From Megaustenia siamemsis (taxonomy: Eukaryota > Mollusca > Gastropoda > Stylommatophora > Ariophantidae), in NCBI GenBank assembly GCA_032433765.1, contig JAVIAB010000073.1:69111087-69175086 (forward strand): 64,000 nucleotides of DNA. Direction: 5' to 3'. Numbering within the stretch: position 1 is the first letter of the stretch; every line of letters begins with the position of its first letter. Positions 33,300 through 43,799 of the stretch are shown piece after piece. Both the position numbers and the translations under genes were made by a program. The notes under the pieces were generated by a model. It did no database searches, was not told the DNA's origin, and saw only the letters and a program-made list of their open reading frames with translations.

Positions 33300-33635
33300 C
33301 CTTCAGTTGCAAAATAAAGAACAATTAGTCTAACAGTGGCCAAACAAAGAACAATTAGTCTAACAGTGGCCAAACAAAGAACAATTAATCTAACAGTGAC
33401 CAAACAAAGAACAATTAGTCTAACAGTGGCCAAACAAAGAACAATTAGTCTAACAGTGGCCAAACAAAGAACAATTAGTATAACAGTGGCCAAACAAAGA
33501 ACAATTAGTCGAACAGTGCCAAACAAAGAACAATTAGTATAACAGTGGCCAAACAAAGAACAATTACTCTAACAGTGGCCAAACAAAGAAAAATTAGTCT
33601 AACAGTGGCCAAACAAAGAACAATTAGTCTTTGAA
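33300..33635. repeat. 30-bp minisatellite
   Basis: About 11 copies of aacagtggccaaacaaagaa plus caattagtct. Ten codons per unit, so it is open on both strands without coding meaning. Confidence 0.93.
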
Positions 33636-33954
33636 GCAGGGTCTGGATGGCTTTGGTTTACCGATCCTGGCGCAAGCCATCAGCTGTGGGTCGCTGACAA
33701 CTTCCAGCTCTGGTGCTGGGAGGCGCGCCTTACTCAGCTTGACGATAAAAATGAGAGTACCTTTGAAGTATAAAAATATGCACTTGTATGACCAGAGACA
33801 TCTGAGCGAAAGCAAATATATTTACGCAAAATTCAGTCCGAACTTCGTTAGCGATATAAAGCTGGCGTACATAAACTAAACAAACTTTCCTGATGTATAA
33901 TTCACAACATAAATATAACATTGTGAAACTGTAAGGAGATTTTGAGTCACATGC
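33636..33954. other. No recognisable gene
   Basis: Short spacer between the 30-bp array and the mariner-like element. It is open on both strands at about 33,640-33,820, but I recognise no family. Confidence 0.4.
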
Positions 33955-36074
33955 TATAGCTTGTTTCATAACTCGTGCCCAACTTTTAAAATAGATAGCT
34001 TTTTAACCGCTTGTTGTAAGTTGTTCAAAATTTGCATGTAAAGTTATAATGATTAGACCCCAAAACAGGGAATTAATTTCATTAAAAAAAAAACATTTGG
34101 TTATTATTGTTGCTTATTTGATTTACATAAATTTATAACGACCCATTGATGTAGTCAAAACTTAATGTTTACAGTATTTTAAGTTAAAAATAGCGAGTAA
34201 AAATCCATACACGGCAAAATTGACGTGTTTGCACGCTTTCGCCGTGGTTTTTTGACACAATTAGACACTTGTAAAGAACACGAGAAATTGTGTGTTCCAT
34301 TTCCGTTCATTCATAGGTGGAGACGTGGAATGATAACATTTATCATGAGTCTTAAAATGAAATTCTGCAGTTTACAAAACATCGCAATAAAAATGTATGA
34401 CTATTTTTGCAAAGAGGCTAAACGAGGAAGATTATTTCATTCTTTAGAAAACCCTGAGAATAGGACAAGACACATTTTGGATTTATCTAAACGGTCATTT
34501 AATCGCTCGATTCAAGCACGTGACCGTCAATGTTCAAAATATACAAAATCACAAGGAAGAGCAAAAATGTTGGATAATTTCGACAGTGAACTTATTAGAA
34601 GTGAAATTCGCAAAATGTTGGGTATGAATGAAACTGTTACAATAAGAAAATTAAAAGTATCGCTGAAAAAGAACAACAGTATTGAAATATCAAAGTCTAC
34701 ATTATGGAGGAATGTGAGAGCTGCAGGCTTTACATTCAAAAAGTATTCCAATGGACGAAACATCATCTGTGAGAAGCCACATATAGTAGTCATGAGAAGC
34801 AAGTACTTACGTGAAGTAAAAGAGGTGCGCAAGCAAGGTTATGATATTGTGTACTTGGATGAAATATGGATCAATGCTCACCACACTAACCAAAGGGAAT
34901 GGCAGTCATCAGATGGAAAGATTAAGAGATTAATACCTAGCAGCAAAGGACAGCGCTTGATAATTGCTCATGCAGGTAGTCGACAACATGGACTAATACA
35001 GAATGCAGAGCTCATTTTTCTTTCAAAATCCATAGACAATCGGGATTATCACCTTGAGATGAATGGTAACATATTTAGACATTGGATTGAAAATTCTGTT
35101 CTCCCATCACTAGATCGACCATCTTGCCTAATAATGGACAATGCAGCGTACCACAACATTGTTGCACTTGAAGATAAAGTCCCGACGTCATCCAGTACAA
35201 AAGATGCTATTAAGATATGGCTCACAAAGGAGCACATACAATTTAATAATATGTACTTAAAACCTGAATTACTATCTCTAGTAAAGCAAAAACAAAGGAC
35301 AAAGATTTTCCAAATAGATAAGATTATCCAAGAGCACGGTCATATAAGTTTGAGGCTGCCACCTTACCATGCTCATTTAAATCCAATAGAACTAATCTGG
35401 CCAAAATTAAAAGGACAAGTGGCAGATGAAAATACAACATTCAAAATATGCGATGTAAAGACTCTTGCTAATCTCGCTTTATTAAATATAGACAAAGATT
35501 ATTGGGCTAAATGTGAAGACCACGTCTTAAAACAGGAAGAGGAATATTGGAAAAATGATGGTTTGTGGAATGTTCAACCCCAAACAGTTATTAATCTTTT
35601 AGACTCGTCTGATTCAGAATGAAAGTATATAGCCCCCACAATGTTGGCCCCTATATTACCTTAAATTAGTTCAACAAACGGTCCTTATCAGGACCACACA
35701 ACTATGAAAATTGGACATACAGGTATACCTTGATATTATCGTCCGTCCTCGAACTGAGAAGACAATAATTCTCCTGGTGTTTTGTCTTATTAGGTTATTT
35801 CCCCATTACGGCCACGCCTTTATCTAGTGAAAATTAATCATAGACCAGCAACTACGGTAATTTCTGTTATTTAGGGCTTCACAATTTACAATTTTGACAA
35901 ACATCAAAGAAATTCGCCGCTTTAAGAAAACTGCAGCTGCAAGATATTTGTTAAATATACATTTAAAGGGTCTTTTGCATTCTAATAACATTTGGAAAAT
36001 TTCAACAGTTTTTAACAAACGGTTACTGAGTAATAGCGTTTTGAAGTTGGGCACATGATTTGAAACGAGCTATA
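33955..36074 (+). mobile_element. Complete IS630-Tc1-mariner element (Sailor-like), TA-flanked
   Basis: The element is 33,957-36,072 (2,116 bp). Its ends begin TAGCTTGTTTCATAACTCGT on the left and, read inward from the right, TAGCTCGTTTCAAATCATGT. Inverted similarity continues for about 75 bp (shared tgcccaactt and ttaaccgcttgtt / gtaaccgtttgtt). A TA dinucleotide lies on each side (33,955-33,956 and 36,073-36,074), as expected for this superfamily. It encodes one uninterrupted transposase. A second, damaged copy with the same ends lies at 55,025-57,823. Confidence 0.92.
34345..35622 (+). CDS. IS630-Tc1-mariner transposase, DD83E, intact
   Basis: 425 codons from ATG at 34,345; an upstream in-frame start at 34,225 exists, but the second copy and the family fit the later ATG better. 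The N-terminal part carries helix-turn-helix-type segments (IRKLKVSLKKNNSIEISKST, then LWRNVRAAGF). DDE motifs: YLDEIW (first D), LIMDNAAYHN (second D) and LPPYHAHLNPIELIW (E). I count 83 residues between the second D and the E, versus 34 in Tc1. This places it near the DD82E 'Sailor' group. The first motif is DEIW here but DETW in the second copy, so T may be ancestral. The frame has no stop or shift, so the protein could be functional; activity is not shown. Confidence 0.9.
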   Translation: MSLKMKFCSLQNIAIKMYDYFCKEAKRGRLFHSLENPENRTRHILDLSKRSFNRSIQARDRQCSKYTKSQGRAKMLDNFDSELIRSEIRKMLGMNETVTIRKLKVSLKKNNSIEISKSTLWRNVRAAGFTFKKYSNGRNIICEKPHIVVMRSKYLREVKEVRKQGYDIVYLDEIWINAHHTNQREWQSSDGKIKRLIPSSKGQRLIIAHAGSRQHGLIQNAELIFLSKSIDNRDYHLEMNGNIFRHWIENSVLPSLDRPSCLIMDNAAYHNIVALEDKVPTSSSTKDAIKIWLTKEHIQFNNMYLKPELLSLVKQKQRTKIFQIDKIIQEHGHISLRLPPYHAHLNPIELIWPKLKGQVADENTTFKICDVKTLANLALLNIDKDYWAKCEDHVLKQEEEYWKNDGLWNVQPQTVINLLDSSDSE

Positions 36075-36234
36075 GTTCACGACGTTTTTGTCATGAACTT
36101 ACACACACATTTGAACAAGATTACATTGTGTAGTTCACATTATTTTTTTCAAGTCAAGCAATTTTGTTGAAACAAAATAAATGAATAAATAATTTTTAAA
36201 AATAAAAAATTAAAGAGTTGAAGGAAATGTACGT

Positions 36235-36355
36235 TTTCATCTCTTTGCCGTGTATGTGTGTGCGTGTGTGTTTAAGTTGTTAATCTCGCCGTGTATGTGT
36301 TTTAAGTTATTCACTTCGTCGTGTATGTGTGTGTGTTTTAAGTTGTTCACTTTCC
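36235..36355. repeat. TG-rich ~45-bp repeat, three copies
   Basis: Three imperfect copies of cgtgtatgtgtg...ttttaagttgtt, just downstream of the 3' end of the minus-strand RTE. Confidence 0.75.
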
Positions 36356-36369
36356 GTTGCGGAGTTACG

Positions 36370-37590
36370 TCATCATTGAGTGCTGTCTCCGCATCGAAGT
36401 TTGGCTACCATGGAGCGCCATTCCGCGCTATCTCTTGCTTTGATAGTGCAGGTTGACATACCCTGACTTCATCTTTTGATGTTACTCGTTCATGTTAGTC
36501 TTGGTCTGCCTCTGCCTCTTGCACCTTTTTGTATATTCCTTTCCAAAATTACCTTTAGTAGGCTGTTGTGTCTTTTAACATGCCCCGAAAATCTAATTTG
36601 CCCTGTTTGAATTAAGATTATTAGTTCTCTTTTTAATTTTAGTTGTTTAGTCATTGTTTTAAGACTTCATCGTTTGTTTTCTTTTATTTCCATCTAATTC
36701 TTCCTATTCTTCTATAAATCCACATTTCAAAGGCTTCAATTTTTTGTTCTGTTTTTTTTTTGGTCTAATGTCCATGTTTCTGCACCATATAGGAATGTTG
36801 AAAGATATAACAATTTGCTATTCTTAGTTTTAGCCCTGGTGTTATTTGTTTTGATGTTAGTATATTTTTCAAGACATTAAAATTACTTTTTGCCATTCTT
36901 ACTCTTTTCTTTACATGTGATGAGAAGAGATAATAACCGAATAGCAAAGCAAGTCCTCATGTGGGAAACAACAGGTAAGAGGAAAAGAGGAAGACCCGGA
37001 GAGACACTGAGAAGAACATTGATGAGAGAGGCAAGAGCGGCAGGAATCGGCTCCCTCAATGAGATAGAGCTGCTTGCACAGAGAACAGAGACAAATGGCG
37101 AGATTTGATAAAATATTTTTAAAAGAATTGAAAACTGCTAGAATAAAAAATTAGATAAGAGAAGGAGTATCTTGGTCTACGCCCTATGACAATTCAATAG
37201 ATAGATTCTTATGTTTAGTTAAGTTTTACATTTTCATCACTGGTTATAGTATGGACAAGGTAGTTGTAGTTCTGAACTGTCTCCAGGTCTATTCCTTCAA
37301 CTTTTATATCCACTTGTTGGTTTTAAGTATTATCTCTGTTTATGGTCATAGATCTAGTCTTTTTGATATTTACATCTAATCAATATTTTTTGCTTGTCAT
37401 ATTTATTTCATTAAGTAATTGTTGTAGATCTTTTATAATTTTCTGTTAGTAATACAGCATCATAGGTTTATGTTTATATTTTCATGAATGTTTAGGCCTG
37501 GCATCTCTGTGATGTTTTTAAATATTTGCTCAGTGTATATATTGAACAAGCTTGGTGATAAGATGCATCCTTGTCTTACTCCTAAATTAC
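36370..37590 (-). pseudogene. RTE LINE (family A), minus strand, interrupted
   Basis: Reading from 37,590 down: relics of GVRQGCILSPSLFNIYTEQIF (about 37,585-37,525), an internally altered active-site region (about 37,440-37,480), the KTRSMTINRDNT-type palm end, HTITSD-like thumb (about 37,250), then KSNFNVLKNILTSKQITPGL (about 36,885-36,830). The 3' end near 36,373 has the element's usual ggctaccatggagcgccatt. A piece of another LINE in the opposite direction interrupts it at about 36,912-37,210. Many lesions. Confidence 0.82.
36912..37210 (+). pseudogene. LINE C-terminal fragment inserted in RTE
   Basis: The + strand frame reads MRRDNNRIAKQVLMWETTGK, then RKRGRPGETLRRTLMREARA, LLAQ and a stop at about 37,107. 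This is the C-terminal tail type of an RTE-like LINE, of a family not otherwise seen here, with an A-rich 3' end. Sequence on either side belongs to the minus-strand RTE-A, so it is a nested insertion; exact edges are approximate. Confidence 0.7.
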
Positions 37591-38069
37591 CTGGACGTGT
37601 AAAACCATGCCTTCATTGCCACTCTTTCTTTATGGCTTAATTAATGTTTGTGGCCACACTTTACTAGCCGCCACTCTAGGCGATCTTCCATTTTACTTCA
37701 CTTCATTTATGTATTTGAATAAAAGAAACACACAACTGCCAGCACGGCCAACATTTACAGGGCGGATTGACAGCACGAACAATTATTATAAGTTGTGTTA
37801 TTATTTGTGTTATAATTTGGGTTATTATTTTAGAAAGGACAACTAAAATCCGCAGAGCGGAAAGACCAACATTTATAGAACAACATAACCATCATTTAAA
37901 TAGAACGACCAGTAATCACAAAACAAGACCAGCATCAGCCATTAACCGAACGGTCATTACCCATAGAATAAATGATAAACATAGGACGGCACGATTGTCG
38001 TTCGCAAAATGTATGAGCACTGTAATAAGAAACAAGAATAGTGAAATATGGTTTATTTAAAACCGTTAC
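37591..38069. other. No recognisable gene
   Basis: Spacer between RTE copies. No family match seen. Confidence 0.45.
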
Positions 38070-38328
38070 ACTGAGAGTTATAACAAGCAGAATAGCTGAG
38101 GCCAAAATAACATTTCAGAAAATGAAAAATATCTTATGCAACAAATCTATGTTAATAGAAATGAGAAAGAGAGTTCATCGGCGATATATAGAACCAATTC
38201 TGACCTATGGAAGCGAATCATGGACAGTAGACAAACAAATGCAAAGACGATTAAAGGCCACAGAGATGGAATTTCTCAGAAGAATGTTGAAAGTTTCCTG
38301 GACAGCTAAAAAGACCAATGAGGAAGTT

Positions 38329-39236
38329 CTCATGTAACGAGCTTATTAACGCTTTCCACACTTGTGAACCCGTTGTTTCTTAAGCCCGTCTATCCTTGAA
38401 CCCCGCTCTTGTGAGTGCGAGTCGTGACAAGTGATGTATTGACTTGTGCTGTCTATCTATTAAGACAACAGCAGCTGCTGAACACTGCAGCCTCCTCCTG
38501 TGACTCACTCGTCACAGTTCCTGCTTGGCGCCTTCACAGGAAACCGCCGTAGGTTGCCATAAAATCAACTAGAATGTTCATTGTTGCTAATACACAGTTC
38601 AACTCACTGTAGGTCTCTAGCAAAACCTTCCTGGTAGCTATGCCACAAAATTAACGAGAATGTTCATTGTTGCTAATACACAGTTCTACTCACTGTAGGT
38701 CTCTAGCAAAACCTTCCTGGTAGCTATGCCACAAAATCAACTAGAATGTTCATTGTTGCTAATACACAGTTCTACTCACTGTAGTCCTCTAGCAAAACCT
38801 TCCTGGTAGCTATGCCACAAAATCAAATAGAATGTTCATTGTTGTACTTGAGTATCATAACTCATTGCTTAACTGTCCATGACTCTTAACCATCCTGTTT
38901 AACGAACACATCGCGACTGACTAACCTACCACTGGTCGTGTGCTTCTCCAACTGCCCACGGTCCCTGTTGAATTGCCACTACTTTTCCAACCGTCTGCAC
39001 AAAGCCTTCGATTCCTCTCGAATGAAAGCCCCTAATGATCTTCAACTCACCTTCTTTCTTTCCACCAATCAACAATTACCCTGACAATTTCCCGTGACCC
39101 CCGCCGTGGTCACTCACTCATTTTTTCCCGTGGTCTCCCTGACTCTCATTTCTCTTTCTCTCCCATTGACCTTCACTCGTATTCCCCCTCTCCACATACA
39201 CACACACTTCCACTTTCTCTCTCTCTGTTTCACTCA
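38329..39236. mobile_element. Probable solo LTR with 4-bp TSD
   Basis: The insert 38,333-39,232 (900 bp) begins TGTAACGAGC and ends TCTGTTTCA, so it has the TG...CA termini typical of LTRs. It is flanked by ctca at 38,329-38,332 and 39,233-39,236, a single copy in the uninterrupted RTE. It has no coding capacity. Size, ends and a 4-bp duplication fit a solo LTR of a Gypsy-type element. No second LTR was seen to confirm it. Confidence 0.6.
38560..38855. repeat. 86-bp tandem repeat
   Basis: About 3.4 copies of an 86-bp unit (aaaatcaactagaatgttca ... cttcctggtagctatgccac) inside the LTR-like insert. Confidence 0.9.
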
Positions 39237-39510
39237 AAGAGGCCAACACAAAAAGACAGCTCCTAAAAACGTCAGAAAAAAACAATCAACATTTTTCGGG
39301 CACATCATGAGAAGAGGAAAGTTGGAATACTTGGTTACAACTGGCAAAATAAAAGGAAAGAGAGATTGCGGATGACAAAGAGAGAAAATACTGGATAGCT
39401 TGGTGGCATGGCATGGAAAACAGTCAATAACAGAACTAATACGATGCACTGTAGATAGAAGATTGTGGAAAGACATGATCGCCTACGCCAACCGGTATGG
39501 CACATGATGA

Positions 39511-39885
39511 TGATGAACACAGAGAGAGTGAGTGTGTTTGTCGCTTGTTGAAGCTTGTCCTGACGACTTCTTCTTACCTTCATTCGCACAGAAAGTGTGT
39601 AACTTTCTTCGTGTTGTGCTATACAACGAACTGCGATAATGTGTTCCTCTCTACACCAGACCTTCGACTTAAACACAATTTAACAAATAGATTTGCTTTC
39701 CCTCCTAAACCGAGCTCGCTTAGCTGGGCTGACTTATAATCTGATTCTGTGACCCGCATGTGGTGTGGAATTACATTTGCATCTGTCGAGGTCACGGACA
39801 CTACTCTAGTAGTTAAATATGATTCACGGTCGCGACTGCTTTAAAGACTCATCCATTATGTGTATTTTGTTGCTAGGGACAAACT
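39511..39885. other. No recognisable gene
   Basis: Spacer between two RTE-B1 copies; no motif recognised. Confidence 0.45.
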
Positions 39886-40150
39886 GACCTATGGAAGCGA
39901 ATCATGGACAGTAGACAAACAAATGAAAAGACGGTTAGAGGCCACAGAGATGGGATTTCTCAGAAGAATGTTGAAAGTTCCCTGGACAGATAAAAAGACC
40001 AATGAGGAAGTTCTCAAAGAGGCCAACACAAAAGGGAGCTATTAAAAAACATCAGAAAGAAGCAATCAACATTTTTTTGGCACATCATGAGAAGAGGAAA
40101 GTTGGAATACTTGGTTACAACTGGCAACATAGAAGGAAACATGATGATGA
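39886..40150 (+). pseudogene. RTE LINE (subfamily B1) fragment
   Basis: LTYGSESWTVDKQMKRRLEA, FLRRMLKVPWTDKKTNEEVL, then after a frameshift at about 40,040 HIMRRGKLEYLVTTG. It jumps straight to atgatgatga, so about 180 bp of the 3' part is missing. The GA array starts right after it. Confidence 0.85.
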
Positions 40151-40167
40151 GAGAGAATAACATAAAG

Positions 40168-40788
40168 CGAGAGAGAGAGAGAGAGAGAGTAGAGAGAGAG
40201 TAGAGAGAGAGAGTAGAGAGAGAGAGAGAGTAGAGAGAGAGAGAGAGAGAGTAGAGAGAGAGAGAGTAGAGAGAGAGAGAGTAGAGAGAGAGAGAGAGTA
40301 GAGAGAGAGAGAGAGTAGAGAGAGAGAGTAGAGAGAGAGAGAGAGTAGAGAGAGAGAGAGAGTAGAGAGAGAGAGAGAGAGAGTAGAGAGAGAGAGAGAG
40401 TAGAGAGAGAGAGAGAGTAGAGAGAGAGAGAGAGTAGAGAGAGAGAGAGTAGAGAGAGAGAGAGAGTAGAGAGAGAGAGAGAGTAGAGAGAGAGAGAGAG
40501 TAGAGAGAGAGAGAGAGAGTAGAGAGAGAGAGAGAGTAGAGAGAGAGAGAGAGAGAGTAGAGAGAGAGAGAGTAGAGAGAGAGAGAGTAGAGAGAGAGAG
40601 AGAGTAGAGAGAGAGAGTAGAGAGAGAGAGAGTAGAGAGAGAGAGTAGAGAGAGAGAGAGAGTAGAGAGAGAGAGAGTAGAGAGAGAGAGAGTAGAGAGA
40701 GAGAGAGTAGAGAGAGAGAGAGTAGAGAGAGAGAGAGAGTAGAGAGAGAGAGAGAGTAGAGAGAGAGAGTAGAGAGTAGAGAGAGAGA
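40168..40788. repeat. GA-rich array with TAGAGA interruptions
   Basis: 620 bp of (GA)n broken at irregular 10-20 bp steps by 'gtaga'. The minus strand reads Ser-Leu-Tyr repeats for more than 250 codons in three frames, which is a low-complexity artefact. A second pure GA run lies at 40,827-40,862. Confidence 0.95.
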
Positions 40789-40826
40789 TTGTGAACACAG
40801 GATAATGGTGCATGATACTGACTGTG

Positions 40827-40864
<38 letters not shown>

Positions 40865-40866
<2 letters not shown>

Positions 40867-41424
40867 GAACAGAGACTGCATTGCCTACGCCAGTCATGGG
40901 CACATATTGATCCCGCTACAATTTGTTTCCAGTAACACCATGCCAACAAACCAGTGGCTGGTTCTAACTTGCCCATTATTGATATTTGTGTGCGCGACAA
41001 TTCGGCGATTACTTGGCCAAACATTGACAGCAAGACCAGATACAGAAGGAACGACCGTCTGCAGATAAAGGTCGCAACCGAAAAAAAAAAATCAATATTT
41101 TCTGTCAGTTATTATAATATCATATATCACCAACATATTGTTAGCCTATTTATAGATTCGTTTATTTTACGTAACATATCAAGTGTTATCAACTTCAAGT
41201 CTGTGCCTAAGAGCAAGCTTACCTACAGTGTTATTTTTTTTTTAAACGGGAACAAGCTGAACAACACGTTACCTACACACCAGCTTTACTGTTGCACTAC
41301 AATTAATTACCTGTTCCTTATGTTTTTAAACATCAACTAAGAGCGGAACGGAGGGACCGAATTTGAAAGCTACTTTTCACTCTTACGAAGTATACATACG
41401 ATGAACACCTGTGGGAGATTTTGG
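40865..41424. other. No recognisable gene
   Basis: AT-rich spacer. No coding signal beyond short open frames. Confidence 0.45.
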
Positions 41425-41485
41425 TTCTTTGGTTATGGAAAGTCCCGGTATCACTGCAAACGAATTAAAATCCATAATTGCTCAA
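41425..41485 (+). repeat. Unknown repeat E, left part
   Basis: The segment tttggttatggaaagtcccg ... atccataattgctcaa matches 57,027-57,075. It is separated from its right part (42,736 onward) by an RTE insertion. Confidence 0.8.
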
Positions 41486-42735
41486 CAAAAATTTTACTAA
41501 AAGTTATACAGGGAAGGATTCAGAATAAAATCAATACTGAATTAGATGAGCAACAATTTGGATTCAGGAAAAACAGTGGGAGAAAAGAAGCCATATTCAG
41601 CATGAGAACATTGATTGAAAAGTACACAGAAGTAAACAAACCAATATATGTCTGCTTTATAGACTACACCAAAGCTTTCAATAGAATACACCATAACCAA
41701 CCTATAGACTGCCTAAAGGATATAAATCTAGACGACGCAGACATACGACTAATATGTAATTTGTACTGGGAGCAAACAGCTATAATAAGATATAACAAGG
41801 AGAACTCTGCACCCATGGATATAAAAAGAGGAGTAAGACAAGGATGCATCCTATCACCAAGCTTGTTCAATCTATTTACTGAGCAAATCTTCAAAAACAT
41901 CTCAGAGATACCAGGCCTAAACATTAATGGAAAGATAATCAATAACCTGAGATATGCTGATGATACTGTTCTACTAGCAGAAAATCCTATAGACCTACAA
42001 CAATTGCTTAATGTGATAAACATAACAAGCAAAAAATATGGACTAGAAATGAATATCAAAAAGACTAAAACTATGATCATAAACAAAGAAAATTCTCAAG
42101 ACCTACAATTAAATATCATATTTGAGGGAATACATCTGGAGACAGTCCAGAGTTACAACTACCTGGGACATACTATAACCAATGATGGAAAATGCAAAAT
42201 TGAAATAAACAAAAGAATAGGTATGGCAAAAAGTAATTTTAATGCCATGAAAAATATACTAACAACAAAACAAATATCAACAGGGCTGAAACTAAGAATG
42301 GCAAATGTTACATCTTCTCAATATTCCTGTATGTTGCAGAAACATGGACATTAGACAAGAAAATAGAACAGACAATTGAAGCCTTTGAAATGTGGATTTA
42401 TAGAAGAATAGGTAGAATTGGGTGGAAACAAAAGATAACAAACGATACAGTTTTAAAACAACTGAAAATAAAAAGAGATCTACTAAATACAATTAAGACA
42501 AGACAAATGAAATTTTTGGGGCATGTTAAAAGACACAACAGCCTACTAAAAGTAATATTGGAAGGAAAAATACAAGGTATAAGAGGCAAAGGCAGACCAA
42601 GACTAACATGGACGAGTAACATCAAAAGATGGTCAGTCAATCTATGACAGCCTGCACTATCAAAGCAAGAACCAGAGTAGAATGGCGATCCATGGTAGCC
42701 AACCTTCGTTGCGGAGAAGGCACACGATGATGATG
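41486..42735 (+). pseudogene. RTE LINE (family A), nearly intact RT, with TSD
   Basis: The best-preserved RTE-A copy, truncated at its 5' end inside the RT fingers. Motifs: QQFGFRKNSGRKEAIFSM (about 41,550), FIDYTKAFNRI, GVRQGCILSPSLFNLFTEQI (about 41,832-41,890), active site YADDTVLLAENP (about 41,953-41,990), YNYLGHTITNDG (about 42,155). A one-base deletion near 42,303 shifts the frame; the rest (FEMWIYRRIGRIGWKQK, FLGHVKRHNSLLKVILEGK) reads on to the stop near 42,645 and the gatgatgatg tail. A 10-bp duplication aattgctcaa flanks it (41,476-41,485 and 42,736-42,745). The open frame starts upstream in repeat E, so its first 28 codons are not LINE sequence. Confidence 0.92.
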
Positions 42736-43212
42736 AATTGCTCAACCGCCCATGCCAATGGAATCATCCAAAATGCTAACTCATCTCCCAAACAAAGAAA
42801 AGTAGTTGTAGTCCCCATCATAGCAGTCTCAGCACACGCCAAAAGACATAAGGCGAAACCGCACAGAAAGTGAACACAGCCAACTGTTCCCTGCCATACG
42901 ATATCATCATTCATCGTAAACAATTGGAATATCGAAACATGATAAAAACGGATGAAACAAACAGCTCACGTTGTGCACAGAGCACTTAACTCAGTAGCTC
43001 CTGCAACAAGATGGACTTGGAATATGAGGAAACTGCAACAATGAACACTTTTATACATAGCCTTCAATGGTTCCTGCCGCTTATCCACCATATCGACCGG
43101 AAGTTCACGTCCTCCTGATAATGATGATCATCATATTTTTTTTTAATGTATAGCGCTTGATGATGTTAGGACACCGTTTTTTACTCCAATTCCGAACATA
43201 TAAAACACAGTC
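42736..43212 (+). repeat. Unknown repeat E, right part
   Basis: Matches 57,066-57,516 over more than 450 bp (for example aaagacataaggcgaaaccg and gcacttaactcagtagctcc). It has no conserved open frame between copies. Together with 41,425-41,485 it makes one element of at least 530 bp. Family unknown. Confidence 0.8.
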
Positions 43213-43799
43213 GTCGGATTATCCCCGTCGCACATCAAACAACAGACCGTAAGATTAGCGTATGACCGGTCTAGGGATATACGATGAGCCATTATGATGA
43301 TGTAGCACACACAACAATGGCTGCGCCCATAGATTCCTGATTAATCTAGTGAATGCAGCCTACAACGAACGAAACACGGTGCAGATTCCTTAAAGAGATA
43401 ACACTTCGGCTGACTTGACGGAGCAATCCACATTAATGAGTTGTAACATGTAAATAACTTGCGGCAAACAATTCAAACAACGGTCATTGAACAGCACTCA
43501 ATGTGACGTAAACCGCAGATCAACTCTAGACGGTGGAAGGTCGCATTCATAACACTTGATTTGTCGAAAAAGAATATTTCCGTGCGTACTACTCCGCTTC
43601 ATCGGCTCAGATGTGTTAAGTAGAACATCATTTTGACTCTACCGCAGAAAATTGAAATGGAGAGCCGAAATTAATCAGACCCCAAATGCAACTTCTGCAG
43701 CGATCGAGAGAACGTGAACGAGTTCCACTATCTTGGAAACGGAAGTCTATGGGAGATAACATTCCCTAGATACAAAAAACTACATGTAGCCACACAAAA
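43213..43799. other. No recognisable gene
   Basis: Spacer. No motif recognised. Confidence 0.45.

Larger units (their letters stand above)
38070..39510 (+). pseudogene. RTE LINE (subfamily B1) split by an LTR-like insertion
   Basis: Two halves of one element: 38,070-38,332 (RIAEAKITFQKMKNILCNKS, LTYGSESWTVDKQMQRRLKA, AKKTNEEVL) and 39,233-39,510 (STFFGHIMRRGKLEYLVTTG, then YANRYGT and the atgatgatgatg tail). The coding sequence resumes exactly where it left off if one ctca copy is removed. The sister copies at 39,980-40,060 and 62,030-62,060 show the uninterrupted sequence. Confidence 0.88.

Noticed and set aside
33278..33556. Hydrophobic repeat protein on the minus strand
   Set aside because: Ten-codon repeat from the 30-bp minisatellite; no start, signal or domain context.
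40014..41033. Minus-strand open frames up to 339 codons rich in Ser-Leu-Tyr
   Set aside because: Translation of the GA-rich array; low complexity and equally open in three frames.
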